Assembly: GCA_030737835.1 (NCBI GenBank)
Contig: JAUJYN010000035.1
Location: 620,001-684,000 of the forward strand
Source: Acorus gramineus
Lineage: Eukaryota > Streptophyta > Magnoliopsida > Acorales > Acoraceae
Length of the DNA: 64,000 nt
Direction: 5' to 3'
The translations under genes and the position numbers were made by a program. This document shows positions 23,488 to 35,616 of this stretch, one piece after another. Numbering within the stretch: the stretch's first letter is position 1; each line of letters opens with the position of its first letter. Below the pieces are notes generated by a model. It did not search any database, was not told where the DNA came from, and saw nothing but the letters and a program-made list of their open reading frames with translations.

Positions 23488-26400
23488 TGTCACGCCCCAG
23501 GGCGGCCGTCCCCGGGACGCGGCAAGTGTATATATGATATCAGTCTAACAGGAGTTCAATAACATACTCACACAACAGCTAAAATGACAACACAGACAAA
23601 AGCAGGGCTGACATGATATATACACAAATAGCGGAAGCTAAAAGACTGAATCTGTAATCCAACAACATATTACAGACTCGATACATAATCAACTGTCCTG
23701 TGAGAGCCAATATATACAAAGACATCCAAATAATATACAAACGCGTGCCCAAGCACGGAATATAACACATACAATCAAAAGGGATGCTGATAGCCTCTGA
23801 TACTCGCGGAACGTGCCGCTACTCCGCTACTGATGAAGTCCCTCGGGGAGCTCCTCTTCTAGATCCGACTCAAATGACACTGGGGAAAAATATTATGCGA
23901 GGGGTGAGCAACACGCTCAGTGAACAGCACAACCCATGCATCACAGATATATTAACCACCAGATATTATTAACCACAACCTCATTATTAAAAGCCACAAA
24001 AATGGCAACAACTATAAAATATCAGTGGGTCGCTATCGCCAACCCACTACACCCTCACCCTCACCCCTCAATAGGTGACATAGGATATTGGGACTTACAA
24101 TCCAGTGGGTCGCTACATCGTCGACCTACCGCACCCTCACCCTCACCCCTCAATATGGTGACATAGGATATTGGGACTGACTAGGCTGAAGGTCACCCTT
24201 GGTCCACCGATAGTCTCTCCCCACTCCGTAGGCCGTTTGGCCACCCCCACATTCAGCACAGTCCGTCCCAAATCAGGAGGTGCCTACTGATGGGAGCCCC
24301 TGCACGGGACAGCCTTTCCAACGCCAGGGCAGTCTCTACACGGATCCAACGAAGGGAACAGAACAGCCTATCCATACGCATATGATCCACTCGGATCCGC
24401 AAACAACACATCACAACAACTCTAATGTCATGAATTCTTCAGAATTCCTCCAGGGCGCATAACCAAGATGCGGGGAACATATATAAAATAATAATTATTA
24501 ACAAGGGTTATAATATTATTGGGAAAAGAAACCTTGGGAGGGCAGCATGAGGTCCCGATATAGGACATCCCGACAACCAAACAAGGAACACGGAGTACCC
24601 TAGCCCGGGTCTCAATGTTGACCTCGCAAGGCCCCTCCCTATAGTATTATACAAGGCATGCTAGCAATTAATTTAATAAATCAAACTAATAGGACGCATG
24701 CATAGGTCGAGGCTTTCCTAGCATGATAACAAGGTGACAGGATGCCCGGCTCTTACACATATCCTAAGGGTGCAAGTCCCTAACATACAAAGTCTAGGGT
24801 AGCATGCATACTACATTTTTATCATGCTTGCATGGATTACACATTACAACAAGTTAATATAAATCCATGGTGCCCCAGGGGAGGACAATACACTCTCAAA
24901 TGAGTAGTACGCCTCCATACTGGGTTGGATTGTCCCACTCACCGATAGTCGGGTCGTCGCGCGATCGTCCGTCAAGATCTGCAAAATAGGGTAATCAATT
25001 CGGTGAGTAAAATACAAAAATACTCCAAAAATACTCTAAAAATACACAACACTCGGGCAAACGTACATACGGCCCGTACGCACGCGAGCCCGAGCACCCC
25101 AACTCAATCCCGAACCCCCGGGCAGCCGCACGCACGGCCACCCGCCCCGGGCGCACAGTCGAGCCCCGGCCCGCGCCCCCAGACGCCCTGCCGATCCCAG
25201 CCCGCACGCCCGGACACCCTGCCGAGACCTCCCGGGTGCACCGCGCGCTCACTGCGCCCCAACGCAGCAACCCGCGCGCACGCCCGCAAGCCCTGCGCCC
25301 CAGCGCCTCACCCCGCGCGCACCACCGGCCTCGCCTTATCGCGCGCGCACAGCACGCCTGCGCCTCTGCGCAGCGCTCCACGCGCACGCTCCCGCACGGT
25401 GCCCAGCGCCCAGCACCCGCGACCAGCGCCCAGCACCCGCGACCATCGCCCAGCGCCCAGCGCCCAGCACCCGCAACCATCGCCCCGCGCCCAGTGCCCA
25501 GCGCCCGCGACCATCGCCCAGTGCCCAGCGCCCAGCACCCGAGCGCACGCCCGCGCGCACGCGCGCGCGCGCCCTGCCACCTGCTCCGCCTTCTGCGCTG
25601 CCTGCTGCGCTGCCTGTGCTGCCATCCTGCCCGAGACAGCCAACCACCTTCCACCAGCCACCAATGGCCACCAACCGCCGCCGACGGCCACCCACCGCCA
25701 CCGACAGCCACCCACCACCATCCACACCCAAAACCACCCTCCTAACAATCATCTAAACAAGAAAGGAAGGAAAGAGAGCTTACCCAAGGAAGGAAGGGAA
25801 GGAAGGGAAGTTCGGTTGCTCTCCGCGCACCGAAACACCTCCTCCAAGGCCACCACCACCAAGCTCTTCCTCAGCCCTCGAAATGGCTGAAATCAGAGGA
25901 GAAAAGAGGGCGTGAGAAGGGGCTAAACACAACGGAACTCGAATCCGAGACCACCGGTGGATAGATCGGGATGAGATCTAACCTTTCTCTTCTTTGTGCT
26001 TTTGATTTTAACCCCTCTAGCTAGGTCAAAATCAAGAAAAAGAGAGAGGGGGAGAGAGAAAATCAAGTGGGGAAGATGATGAATAGTGGGGGAGAAAAGA
26101 TCTTGCTCACTTAAATAAGTCAACACAATTAGATTAGGGTTAATTAAGGTTAAGAGAGGATTAGTGAGGCTTAAGTGGGATTTGACTTGGGTCAACCCAA
26201 CCACACAAAAAGATAAAACGGGTTGACCAAGTCATGGCCCCACTTTGACAAAGTCAACTCTCCCAATGACTTCTCGCTCGGTCAAAACCCGGATACACCC
26301 CGGAACTGCGAAATTCTGAGACGTTACCGGAAATCAATGAAACTTTCGCGAGTGGCTTGGAATGACACCAGGACACATAATATGCAGTTAGATTTTCAAT

Positions 26401-26535
26401 CGGAGTCCTCAAACTCAGGATGATAGCTAACAGTCCAAAATTTTAGCGGTTCCGATCGAAAAACGAAAAAAACCCGAAAAACTGCCAGAATGTCCCAACG
26501 GTTACCAGAAGGTTAAAAGTGACACATATATAACA
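23488..26535 (-). mobile_element. A4: solo family A LTR inside the B2 3' LTR
   Basis: In plus-strand reading it starts TGTCACGCCCCAGGGC at 23488 and ends TATAACA at 26535. The flanks are ATTAT and TTATT, fitting an ATTAT duplication that shares the LTR's terminal A. The uninterrupted site GCTATTATTACTTC is seen in the B2 5' LTR near 54937. It is about 3.05 kb, with a CpG-rich block at 25066-25635, the 80-bp duplication, and an inserted internal segment at 24521-24649. Because the sister LTR is empty at this site, A4 arrived after B2. Confidence 0.93.
24521..24649 (+). repeat. Internal-region segment inside LTR A4
   Basis: The same segment sits at the same LTR position as in A3, between TTATAATATTATT and TATAGTATTATAC, so A3 and A4 inherited one event. 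Confidence 0.75.
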
Positions 26536-27501
26536 TTATTACTTCTATTGCATGGGTCGGACCACTCACCAATACCAAATCGTCACTCGCTCAATCCACG
26601 AGGAGTTGATGTGGGATAGCGAGCAGGGCGGGAGTGGGAAGAGCACGACGCACTCCCACCACAGCACAAACTTGCAAGAAAATCGATAACTTCTAGATCC
26701 TACAACCAATGGTGCTAAAATTGAATATGATAACTCCTGACACATAAACAAGCATATATCATCAAGGCACCAACTCCAGATATAGATCACAGCATGCATA
26801 ATAGCATAAAAACTCACACATGCCAGAACTGGCTCGTCTACCCCCAAACATCCATGAACTTTCTTCACTCCAGCACCAAGTACATGTCCAATTTTCTGAA
26901 ATAATTTACACACATTCATTCACATGTGAGGATCATAATCCATGAAGACATCGGAGTCTAATTAAGCTTCTAACTGCTAGAAATAAATTAGTTTCAGAAG
27001 CTGGTCATTTCACACGCGAATCTGGACAGTCCTTAGAGATTGACTCATAACTTCCAACACAGATAACATTTTAACCCCAAATTTCATGCATAGAATCTAG
27101 ACATCAGCATGATCATGGAACATGAAGACCTGAACCTCAGAATATGACTCTAGGTACTAGTATTACAAGGATTTCAAGAAGACAGAGATCTGCCTTACCT
27201 CTCTAAGCATATCCAAGACTCCCATCACCATAATCAATTTCTCCTCAACTAACCACTGCTGGTCCACACAAAACAGAGCAAACAGAGAGGGGGAAAGGGT
27301 TAGGGAGGGTGAATAACATAATACAAGCATATACAAGCCACTCTACATACCTTAACACTCTCACAATTTCTCCAACAAGATCCACCAAAAATTTCCAAAC
27401 ACACTCCCAAACCCTCTCATCAACTCAGCTGAGACAGCAACAAAAGAGAGAGAAAAGTGTAGAAAATGAGACTTAGATGACATAAAGTCCTATAGAAGGG
27501 T

Positions 27502-27508
27502 TTATATA
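27502..27508 (-). promoter_or_regulatory. TATA box of the B2 3' LTR
   Basis: TATATAA on the minus strand, about 355 bp from the LTR start, at the same place as in B1 and the 5' LTR. Confidence 0.6.
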
Positions 27509-27860
27509 GTGGTTAAGGTAATAAGGGGGTGAACTTAAGCTAAGCTACCCAACCAATTACAAAAAAAAAAAAACCAACCAATGGGAGGTGAGACTTCTTA
27601 AGCTCACCCAAGGTGTCCCTATCACACCAAAAGGGTTATAATTATCCATAGCTAATCCACCACCAACCAGTAACAAATGAAAATCCGGATACCAATCGGA
27701 ACTGAAAACCCAAAAAAAAAAACATTTCCAATTACGCCGAGGCAGTTATCAAATCAAAGAAAACACTGATAAATCATTCAACTAGGGGGAACAATCACCA
27801 AAATATTAATAATAATAATAACACCCATATTATAAATTCCAAAATGACACAAACTTAACA

Positions 27861-27873
27861 TTCTCCCCTCCTT
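27861..27873 (-). promoter_or_regulatory. Polypurine tract of B2
   Basis: On the minus strand AAGGAGGGGAGAA stands directly before the LTR start TGTTAAG. This is the usual priming place for second-strand synthesis and fixes this copy as the 3' LTR. Confidence 0.85.
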
Positions 27874-27900
27874 AGGAAATTTTGTCCCCAAAATTACAAA

Positions 27901-29151
27901 CTAAGAAGGGAAAAGATGTGGATAAGAGTCACGCATGACGTCCTCTCGCTCCCAAGTGGCCTCGGCACCCGATCGATGCTGCCAATGCACCTTGACCAAT
28001 GACACGGTTTTGGTGCGGAGCCTCTTCTCACGCTGATCTAAGATCTCGATGGGTTGCTCAACGAAGGACAAATCCGGCTCGAAAATGAGAGGCTCATGCG
28101 CAATGATGTGCGACGGATCATGGACGTACTGCCTCAACTGGGATACATGGAAAACATCATGAGCGTGCGACAGCTGTGGGGGCAAGGCCACCCTATAGGC
28201 CACCTCCCCAATCCGCTCAAGCACTAAAAATGGGCCGATGAACCGCGGACTTAGCTTGCCTCGAACGCCAAAACGGAAGATGCCCTTAAGTGGGGACACC
28301 TTCAGAAACACATGATCTCCAACCTCAAAGGTGAGGTCACGGCGTCGATGACCAGCATAGCTCTTTTGACGGCTCTGGGCGGTGCGGATGCGCTCCCGAA
28401 TCAATCTGACTTGCTCAGAGGTCCGCTGGATAATCTCCGGCCCTTCAAGCTGACGCTCTCCAACCTCGTCCCAACACAAGGGAGATCTGCAGCTGCGACC
28501 GTAGAGAGCCTCATACGGTGCCATCTTAATGCTCGAATGGTAGCTGTTGTTATAGGCAAACTCCACCAACGGAAGATGACCTTCCCAACTACCCCCAAAA
28601 TCAAGGACGCATGCCCGTAGCATGTCCTCTAAAGTCAGAATTGTCCTCTCTGACTGGCCGTCTGTCTGCGGATGGAATGCGGTACTGAAATGTAGGGTCG
28701 TACCCAGGGCGTGCTGAAGACTACCCCAAAACCTCGAAGTGAATCTTGCATCTCGATCCGAAATGATGCTGACAGGGGTACCGTGCAGACGAACAATCTC
28801 AGAGATAAATAATCGTGCCAAGGTGTCCAGAGAATCGGTGAGTCGGATGGGGAGGAAGTGTGCAGACTTGGTCAGTCGATCGACGATCACCCAAATGGCA
28901 TCACGACCAGAACGTGACTTTGGCAAGCCCGACACAAAGTCCATGGTAATGTGCTCCCACTTCCACTGAGGAATCTCAATGGACTGCAGCTTTCCAGCGG
29001 GACGCTGATGCTCTGTCTTCACCTGCTGGCACACCGAGCAATGAGCGATGAAACTTCCGACATCCGCCTTCATACCACGCCACCAGTAACCATGACGGAG
29101 GCTCCGATACATTTTTGTGCTACACCATGTATCGAGAATGATGAGCCTCAT
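27901..29151 (-). pseudogene. B2 integrase and chromodomain
   Basis: This is the C-terminal part of a chromovirus polyprotein. Integrase inserts element DNA into the host genome in the nucleus, and the chromodomain is thought to steer insertion to certain chromatin. In the 416-residue open stretch I see YWWRGM, a CSVCQQVK zinc-finger half (Cys38, Cys41), and the catalytic triad Asp71 (ITMDF), Asp132 (IISDRD) and Glu168 (TDGQSERT), spaced D-60-D-35-E. The GRSCRSP and [11 protein letters not shown] motifs follow. Residues about 360-413 are a Tekay-type chromodomain ([33 protein letters not shown]). This part reads well, but the element as a whole is broken. Antisense open frames over the block are shadows. 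Confidence 0.93.
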
Positions 29152-29439
29152 CCAAGATCTTATGCTTCAGCTCTGTGTCATTGGGAATGCAAACTCTACC
29201 CCTGAATCTCAAGATGCCATCCCCGCCAATCTGATAGTCCGGTCGCTCACCTCGGGTGACGCCTTCTGATATGACCAGGAAGTGAGGATCCCGCCCTTGC
29301 GCCACGCGGATCTCATCCAGCAGAACAGGCTGAACCACCAGTCGAGCCAACAAACTGCCAGTACGTGTCACCTTAAAGCTCAACAAATTCACTGCCTCCT
29401 CCAATAGTCGCCAACGACGGACTACTAGATGAGAAATCA

Positions 29440-29810
29440 AGCCCAGTGGCTGTCTGCTGAGAGCATCGGCCACGACATTTGCCTTACCTGGATGGTAACC
29501 AATGTCGCAGTCATAGTCCTTCAGAAACTCAATCCAACGTCGCTGACGCATGTTGAGCTCCGGCTGGGATTGCAAATATGTAAGGCTCTTGTGGTCCGTG
29601 AAGAGTTCAAATTGCTCACCATACAGATAATGCCTCCAAATTTTCACCGCGAAGATAATCGCTGCTAGCTCCAAGTCGTGGGTGGGGTAATTCTGTTCAT
29701 GGGGCTTCAACTGACGTGATGCGTAAGCCACCACCTTACCATGTTGCATCAGGACACAGCCCAACCCCAACCGCGACGCATCGGAGTAGACTGCGAAGCC
29801 GCCACTCCCA
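29440..29810 (-). pseudogene. B2 RNase H domain
   Basis: RNase H removes the RNA strand of the RNA-DNA hybrid during reverse transcription. The visible motifs are [11 protein letters not shown] with the first catalytic Asp, LELAAIIFA with Glu, LFTDHKSL with Asp, and NVVADALSR near the end, as in Ty3/gypsy elements. It follows the reverse transcriptase connection region ([11 protein letters not shown]) directly, in the same open stretch. Confidence 0.92.
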
Positions 29811-29859
29811 GATGGAATGGTAAGAACTGGCGCTGATGTGAGCCTTCGCTTCAACTCCA

Positions 29860-30640
29860 GGAAGCTCTCCTCACAAGCTGGGGACCACTCAAACCGAACA
29901 TCCTTCCGTGTAAGGCGGGTCAGGGGAACAACAATCTTGGAGAATCCCTCCACAAATCTCCGGTAGTAACCTGCCAATCCCAAGAAACTCTGAATCTCTG
30001 TGGGATTCGACGGTCGCCGCCAATTCGCCACAGCGAGAGTTTTCTCCGGGTCCACGGATATGCCCTCACCGGAAATTACATGGCCCAAAAAGGCCACACG
30101 TTCCAACCAAAACTCGCACTTGCTGAACTTGGCGTACAACTGATGTCGAGCCAAAGTCTCCAAGACAGTGCGAAGGTGGGCTGCATGCTCCTCATGGCTC
30201 CTCGAGTAGACCAGGATGTCATCAATGAAGACAACCACGAAGGAGTCTAGAAAGGGCCTAAACACCCGGTTCATAAGATCCATGAAGGCCGCCGGTGCAT
30301 TCGTCAACCCAAACGATAGCACTAGAAACTCATAATGCCCGTAGCGGGTTCAAAAGGCCGTTTTTGGAATATCTGATTCACGGATCTTCAATTGATAGTA
30401 CCCCGAGCGAAGATCAATCTTGGAGAAGATACAAGCTCCCTGAAGCTGGCCAAACAGATCGTCAATTCGCGGGAGGGGGTACTTGTTCTTCACTGTCCAC
30501 TGGTTCAGCTGCCTGTAATCAATACAAAGACGTAGCGAACCATCCTTCTTCTTCACGAACAGGACGGGGGCTCCCCAAGGAGACACACTCGGACGTGCAA
30601 ACCCCTTCTCCAGCAATTCTTCCAATTGCTCCTTGAGCAC
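29860..30640 (-). pseudogene. B2 reverse transcriptase domain
   Basis: The reverse transcriptase of the element copies its RNA into DNA in cytoplasmic particles. Visible landmarks in order are [58 protein letters not shown], the active-site box FIDDILVYS (about 30203-30232), and then [11 protein letters not shown]. These are standard for Tekay/Del chromoviruses. The region is part of a broken gag-pol. Confidence 0.92.
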
Positions 30641-30979
30641 ACGCAGTTCGCAGGAGCCATCCGATACGGAGCCTTTGAAATCGGCTCGGTACCCGGAACC
30701 AGATTGATCTCAAACTCGATCTCACGGTCCGGTGGTAGTCTCGGAAGATCGTCAGGAAAGACCAAAGGGTAATCCGCCACGACCGGAGTCTCACTGATAC
30801 CTGCCTTCAAGGGTGTATCGACAGCTGATACATATGCCAAATAACCCTCGCATCCGCCACGGAGGAGCTTCCATGCTCGGAGGGAGGACACAAACCCCAG
30901 TGGAGCTTGGTCCCTATCGCCCATAAACTGAAAGGTCCTTCGACCAGGGATGTGGAACACCACTGTTTTTGCAAAGCAG

Positions 30980-31330
30980 TCGATGCTGGCATGGCAAGCA
31001 GAGAGCCAATCCATCCCTAGGATGATGTCAAAATCAGACATGGAAAGCTCGACTAACTCTACTGCAAACTCATACTCTCCTATCGACACTAAACAACTCC
31101 TATAAATTGTCCTGAGAATAAGGCGATCGCCTACTGGCAAAGCAACCTCCAATGCAACCGGTAGGGGATCCGACACTGCTCCCACATGGCGGGCAAAAGC
31201 AGGAGAAATAAAAGAATGCATGGCCCCAGAATCAAATAAAACATAAGCAGGGTGCTGGGAGATCATAATAGTACCTCGGACCATGCTACCCCATGCCTGT
31301 GCCTCATCAACTGTGAGTGTCGCTACCCGG
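30980..31330 (-). pseudogene. B2 aspartic protease domain
   Basis: The protease cuts the polyprotein into its working parts. The catalytic motif DSGAMHSFIS is at about 31225-31233 and onward, followed by a typical flap and FDIILGMDWL near 31015-31045. It lies between the gag zinc knuckle and the reverse transcriptase, as expected for gypsy elements. Confidence 0.88.
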
Positions 31331-31482
31331 CCAGGGACCAACTGTGGTGGGGGCTGAATCTGCCGATTCCGCTGCGGAGGCTGTCTCCTCTGATCCACAT
31401 GACCGCCCTGCGGTTGTGGTTGACGCTGCGGTTGCGGTTGTGGCTGACGCGGCTGCTGCTGCTGGAACCTCGGATCATAAAC

Positions 31483-31972
31483 TCATGGTCGTCCAGCATC
31501 AGGACAAAATCGCGCAATGTGCCCAACGCGCTGGCAGTGGTAACAGCGGAGTTGTTCAGGGGTTCTTGCCTGAACTGGAACGACGGTGGTAGGCGCAGTA
31601 CCTTGGGTTGGCATAGTAGTAGGGGCAGGGGAGACAGTCGATCGATCAGAGCGGCGACGCTTGTTGTGAGCATCGCAGCGTCCATCACCTTGCTGACGAG
31701 GAGGATCTTGGCCTGCTGGGGATGTCTGACTCACCGGGGGTGCCCCAAGGTCGCGCTCGATAGTCACAGCTCGCGATAACAAGGCACTGAAACTTGTCAA
31801 CGCCTGCGACGTAACATGCACCCTAATCCTGCTGTTGAGTCCCATCTCAAAGCGTCTGCAACGTGTCTCCTCATCAGCAACAAGGGCAGGAGCGTAACGT
31901 GATAGCGTCGTGAATCTCGCTGAATAAGACATCACTGACAAAGCCCCCTGCGTCAACTATTCAAACTCCTGC
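31483..31972 (-). pseudogene. B2 gag, C-terminal part with zinc knuckle
   Basis: Gag forms the virus-like particle and binds the element RNA. This part shows YSARFTTLSRYAP, DEETRCRRFEMGL and a CCHC knuckle CYHCQRVGHIARFC at about 31504-31545. It borders guest LTR A5, whose CCTGC duplication lies at 31968-31972. The N-terminal part of gag is on the far side of A5. Confidence 0.88.
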
Positions 31973-32380
31973 TGTTATATATGTGTCACTTTTAGCCTTT
32001 TGGTCACCTTTGGGACATTTCTGGCAGTTTTCTAATTTTTCTTTTTTCGATCGGAACCGCTAAAATTTTGGACTTTTAGCTATCTGCATGAGCTCGAGAA
32101 CTCCGATTGAAAATCTAACTGCACATTATGAGTCCTGGTGCCATTTCGAGCCACTCACAAAAATTTCATCGAATTCCGGTAACGTTTTAGAAAATTTGGC
32201 AGTTCTGAATCGTATCCGGGTTTTGACCGATTTTGGAATGTCAAAGGGGGACTTGACCAAGTCAAGAAGACTTGGACCAAGTCAAATTTGACCATTGACT
32301 TGGTCAAACCTTTTTGTTTTTTTGTGTGGTTGGGTTGACTCAAAGTCAAGCCTCACCAACCATTTTTTTTTTCTCATTAA

Positions 32381-32419
32381 TGTGTGTGTGTGTGTGTGAG
32401 TGTGTGTGTGTGTGTGTGG
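32381..32419. repeat. TG microsatellite in LTR A5
   Basis: A nearly pure TG run broken once by AG. Comparable TG/AC runs occur near 1590 and 4805 in A1 and A2 and near 57948 in C8, at matching LTR places. Confidence 0.85.
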
Positions 32420-32499
32420 TCCTATTAGTGGGCGTCCCCCTTCATTTCCCATCTCCCTCTCCCTCTCACTCACTCCTTCACTTCCTCTTCCTTCCTTAT

Positions 32500-35400
32500 T
32501 GTCACGCCCCAGGGCGGCCGTCCCCGGGACGCGGCAAGGGTATACATGATATCAGCAGTCAATACAGGAGATCAATAATATACCATAAACAAAAGCAAAA
32601 AGACAACACAGACAATAAAATGCTGACATGATGTATACACAGAAATGCGGAAGCTAAAAAGACTGAATCTGTAAATCAACAACACTTTACAGACTCGATA
32701 CATAATCATATGTCCTGTGAGAGCCAATATATCCACAATACATCCAAATACAATCCATACTAGGTGCCCAAGCACAAAGATATATACATACAATCAAAGG
32801 AAGGATGCTGATGGCCTCAAAACTCAAGGGACGTGGCGCTACTCCGCTACTGGTGTAGTCGCTCGGGAAGCTCCTCCTTCAAGTCCGCCTCGGTAATCAC
32901 TGGAGAAAATAATTATGCGAGGGGTGAGCCACACGCTCAGTGAATAGCACAACCCATGCATACAGTTTATATTAACCACATTTAATCAAGTCACTAGCCT
33001 CAAAGTGGCATAAACAACACAAATCCGGGGGTTCGTTACATCGCCGAACCACCATACCCTCACCCTCACCCTCACCCCTCAATAGGTGACAAAGGATGTT
33101 GGGACTTAGTAGGCTGATAATCATCCTTACACAATCCAGTGGGTCGCCACATCGCCGGCCCACCACACCCTCACCCTCACCCCTCAATAGGTGACATAGG
33201 CTCTTGGGACTGACTAGGCTGTTGGTCACCCTTGGTCCACCGATAGTCTCTCCCCACTCCGTAGGTCGTTTGGCCACTCCCAGATTCGGCACAGTCCGTC
33301 TACCAAATCAGGAGGTGCCTACTGATGGGAGCCCCTACACGGGATGACCTTTCTAACGCTGAGGTAGTCTCTACACGGATCCAACGAAGGGAACAGAACA
33401 GCCTATCCATCGCATATGATCCACTCGGATCCGCTGACAGCATATCTCTACAACTCTAATGTCTTGAATTCTTCAGAATTCCTCCAGCGCGCATAACCAA
33501 GATGCGGGGAATACATAAGATAATAATAATGAGGAAAAGAGACCTTGGGAGGGCAACCTGAGGTCCCGATATAGGACATCCTCCAACCAAACAAGGAACA
33601 TGGAGTACCCTAGCCCGGGTCTCAATGTTTACCTCGCAAGGCCCCCTTATATTCCCCAAGGCATGCTAACAATATCACAAGCTTGCATTTAAGTAAATAA
33701 ATCAAACTAATAGGATGCATGCATAGGTCGGGGCTTTCCTAGCATGATAACGAGGTGACAGGATGCACGGCTCATGCACATATCCTAAGGGTGCAAGTCC
33801 CTAACATACAAGTCTAGGGTGGCATGCATTCTACACATTAGTCATGCTTGCATGGATTACAATATAACAGTTAATATTAACTATGTGCCCCAGGGGAGGA
33901 CGGTACACGCCCAAGTGCATGTAGCGCCTCCCAACTGGGTTGGGTTGTCCCACTCACCGGTAACCGGGTCGTCGCGCGACCGTCCGTCAAGATCTGCAAG
34001 ACAGGGTAATCAACCCGGTGAGTAAAATACACAAATAAATACCCAACACTCGGGCAAACGTACATACGGCCCGTACGCACGCTAGCCCGAGCACCCTGAC
34101 TCACTCCCGCACCCCCGGCAACCACCCGCACGGCCACCCGCCCCCGGATGCACCGCCGTGCCTCAGCCCGCGCACCCAGGCGCACCGCCGGGCCCCTGCC
34201 CGCACGCCTGGACATGCTGTCGAGCCACCCGGGTGCACCGCGCGACCCCTGCGCCCCATCGCAGCAGCCCGCGCGCACACCGCACGCCCCGCGCTGGCCC
34301 GCGCGCACACCACACGCCCCGCGCGCCCAGCGCCTCGCCCCGCGCGCACCACGCGCGCACCTCCGCTGCCCTCGCACCATCCGCTCGACCAGCCCCGCAC
34401 CGGTGCACCCGCGCGCACTGCGCCCCAGCGCAGCTCCCCGCACGCGCACCTGCCTGCTCGCACCCACTGCTCACCTCACCGCGCGCGCACGCCTGCGCCT
34501 CTGCCCAGTGCCCCGCGCGCATGCTCCTGCACAGTGCTCAGCGCCCAGCGCCCCAACGCCCAGCACTTCCAGCACCCAACACAGCCAACACGCCCACGCC
34601 CAGCGCCACCCGAGCGCATGCCTGCGCGCATTTTTGTGCGCACGCGCGCGCGCGCCCTGCCAGCTGCTCCGCCTGCTGCGTCTGTGCTGCTGCCCTGCCC
34701 GAGACCACCAGCCACCCTGCCCGAGCACCTCTACCACCACCCACCGGCCACTAACGGCCCCCAACAGCCACCAATCACCTCCCACAGCCACCAACACCCA
34801 AATCCACCCTCCTAACAAGCATCTAAACAAGAAAAACAGGGAAAGAGTGCTTACTCAAAGGAAGGAGAGGAAAGGAAGGGAACCGGAAGCCCCTTTTGCA
34901 CCGAAATGCCTCCCCAAGGGTCTCCACCACCAAGATCTCCTCCTACCTCTGAAAGGGCTCCGATCTGAGGAGAAGAGAGGGCGGGAGAGAGGGCAAGACA
35001 CGCCGGAATCCGGATTTGAAGCCACCGGGGTGTAGATCGGGACCGGATCTATACTTCCTATGTTTTGGGTTTTAAGGTTTGGGCACCCTAGGTGGCTCAA
35101 AAGCTTGAAAAAGAGAGAGGGGAGAGAGAGAAAATGTGTTGGAGAAGATAATGAATAGTGCTAGGCAACCTTTTAGCTTTCATTAAATAAGTCAAACCTA
35201 CTTTAATTAGGGTTAACCAAACTTAATTAGGGCTAAGAGAGGTTAGGGGGGGTTTTAAGTGGGTTTGACTTGGGTCAACCCAACCACACAAAAAAACAAA
35301 AAGGGTTGACCAAGTCATGGGCCCACTTTGACCGAGTCAACTCTCCCAATGACTTCTCACTCGGTCAAAACCCGGATACGCCCTGGAACTGTGAAATTTC

Positions 35401-35616
35401 TGAAACGTTCCGGAATTCGATGAAATTTTTGTGAGTGGCTTAAAATGGCACCAAGACACATAATATGCAGTTAGATTTTCAATCGGAGTCTTCTAGCTCA
35501 GGACGATAGCTAACAGTCCAAAAATTTGCGGTTCCGATCGAAAAACGAAAAAAACTCAAAAACTGCTAAAATGCTCCAATGGTTACCAGCAGGCAAAAAG
35601 TGACACATATATAACA
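32500..35616 (-). mobile_element. A6: solo family A LTR nested in A5, opposite orientation
   Basis: In plus-strand reading it starts TGTCACGCCCCAGGGC at 32500 and ends ATATATAACA at 35616, with CTTAT on both sides (32495-32499 and 35617-35621). It is about 3.1 kb. It carries the inserted internal segment (33531-33650) and a CpG-rich block (about 34060-34705). It lies antisense within a copy of its own family, so a transcript across both could fold on itself. Confidence 0.95.
33531..33650 (+). repeat. Internal-region segment inside LTR A6
   Basis: The same segment and LTR position as in A3 and A4, with GAGACCTTGGGAGGGC at its start and CAAGGCATGC just after it. Confidence 0.7.

Larger units (their letters stand above)
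22406..27860 (-). mobile_element. 3' LTR of B2 (holds A4)
   Basis: The sense start TGTTAAGTTTGTGTCA is at 27860, next to the polypurine tract, and the end (TGTTACACCCCGGAGC in plus reading) is at 22406. Without A4 it is about 2.4 kb. A TATA box lies at 27502-27508. A 117-codon open frame at 26566-26919 is kept in the 5' LTR copy too. Confidence 0.92.

Noticed and set aside
28312-28969. Plus-strand open frames opposite the B2 integrase
   Set aside because: They are antisense shadows of a well-matched integrase and chromodomain on the minus strand.
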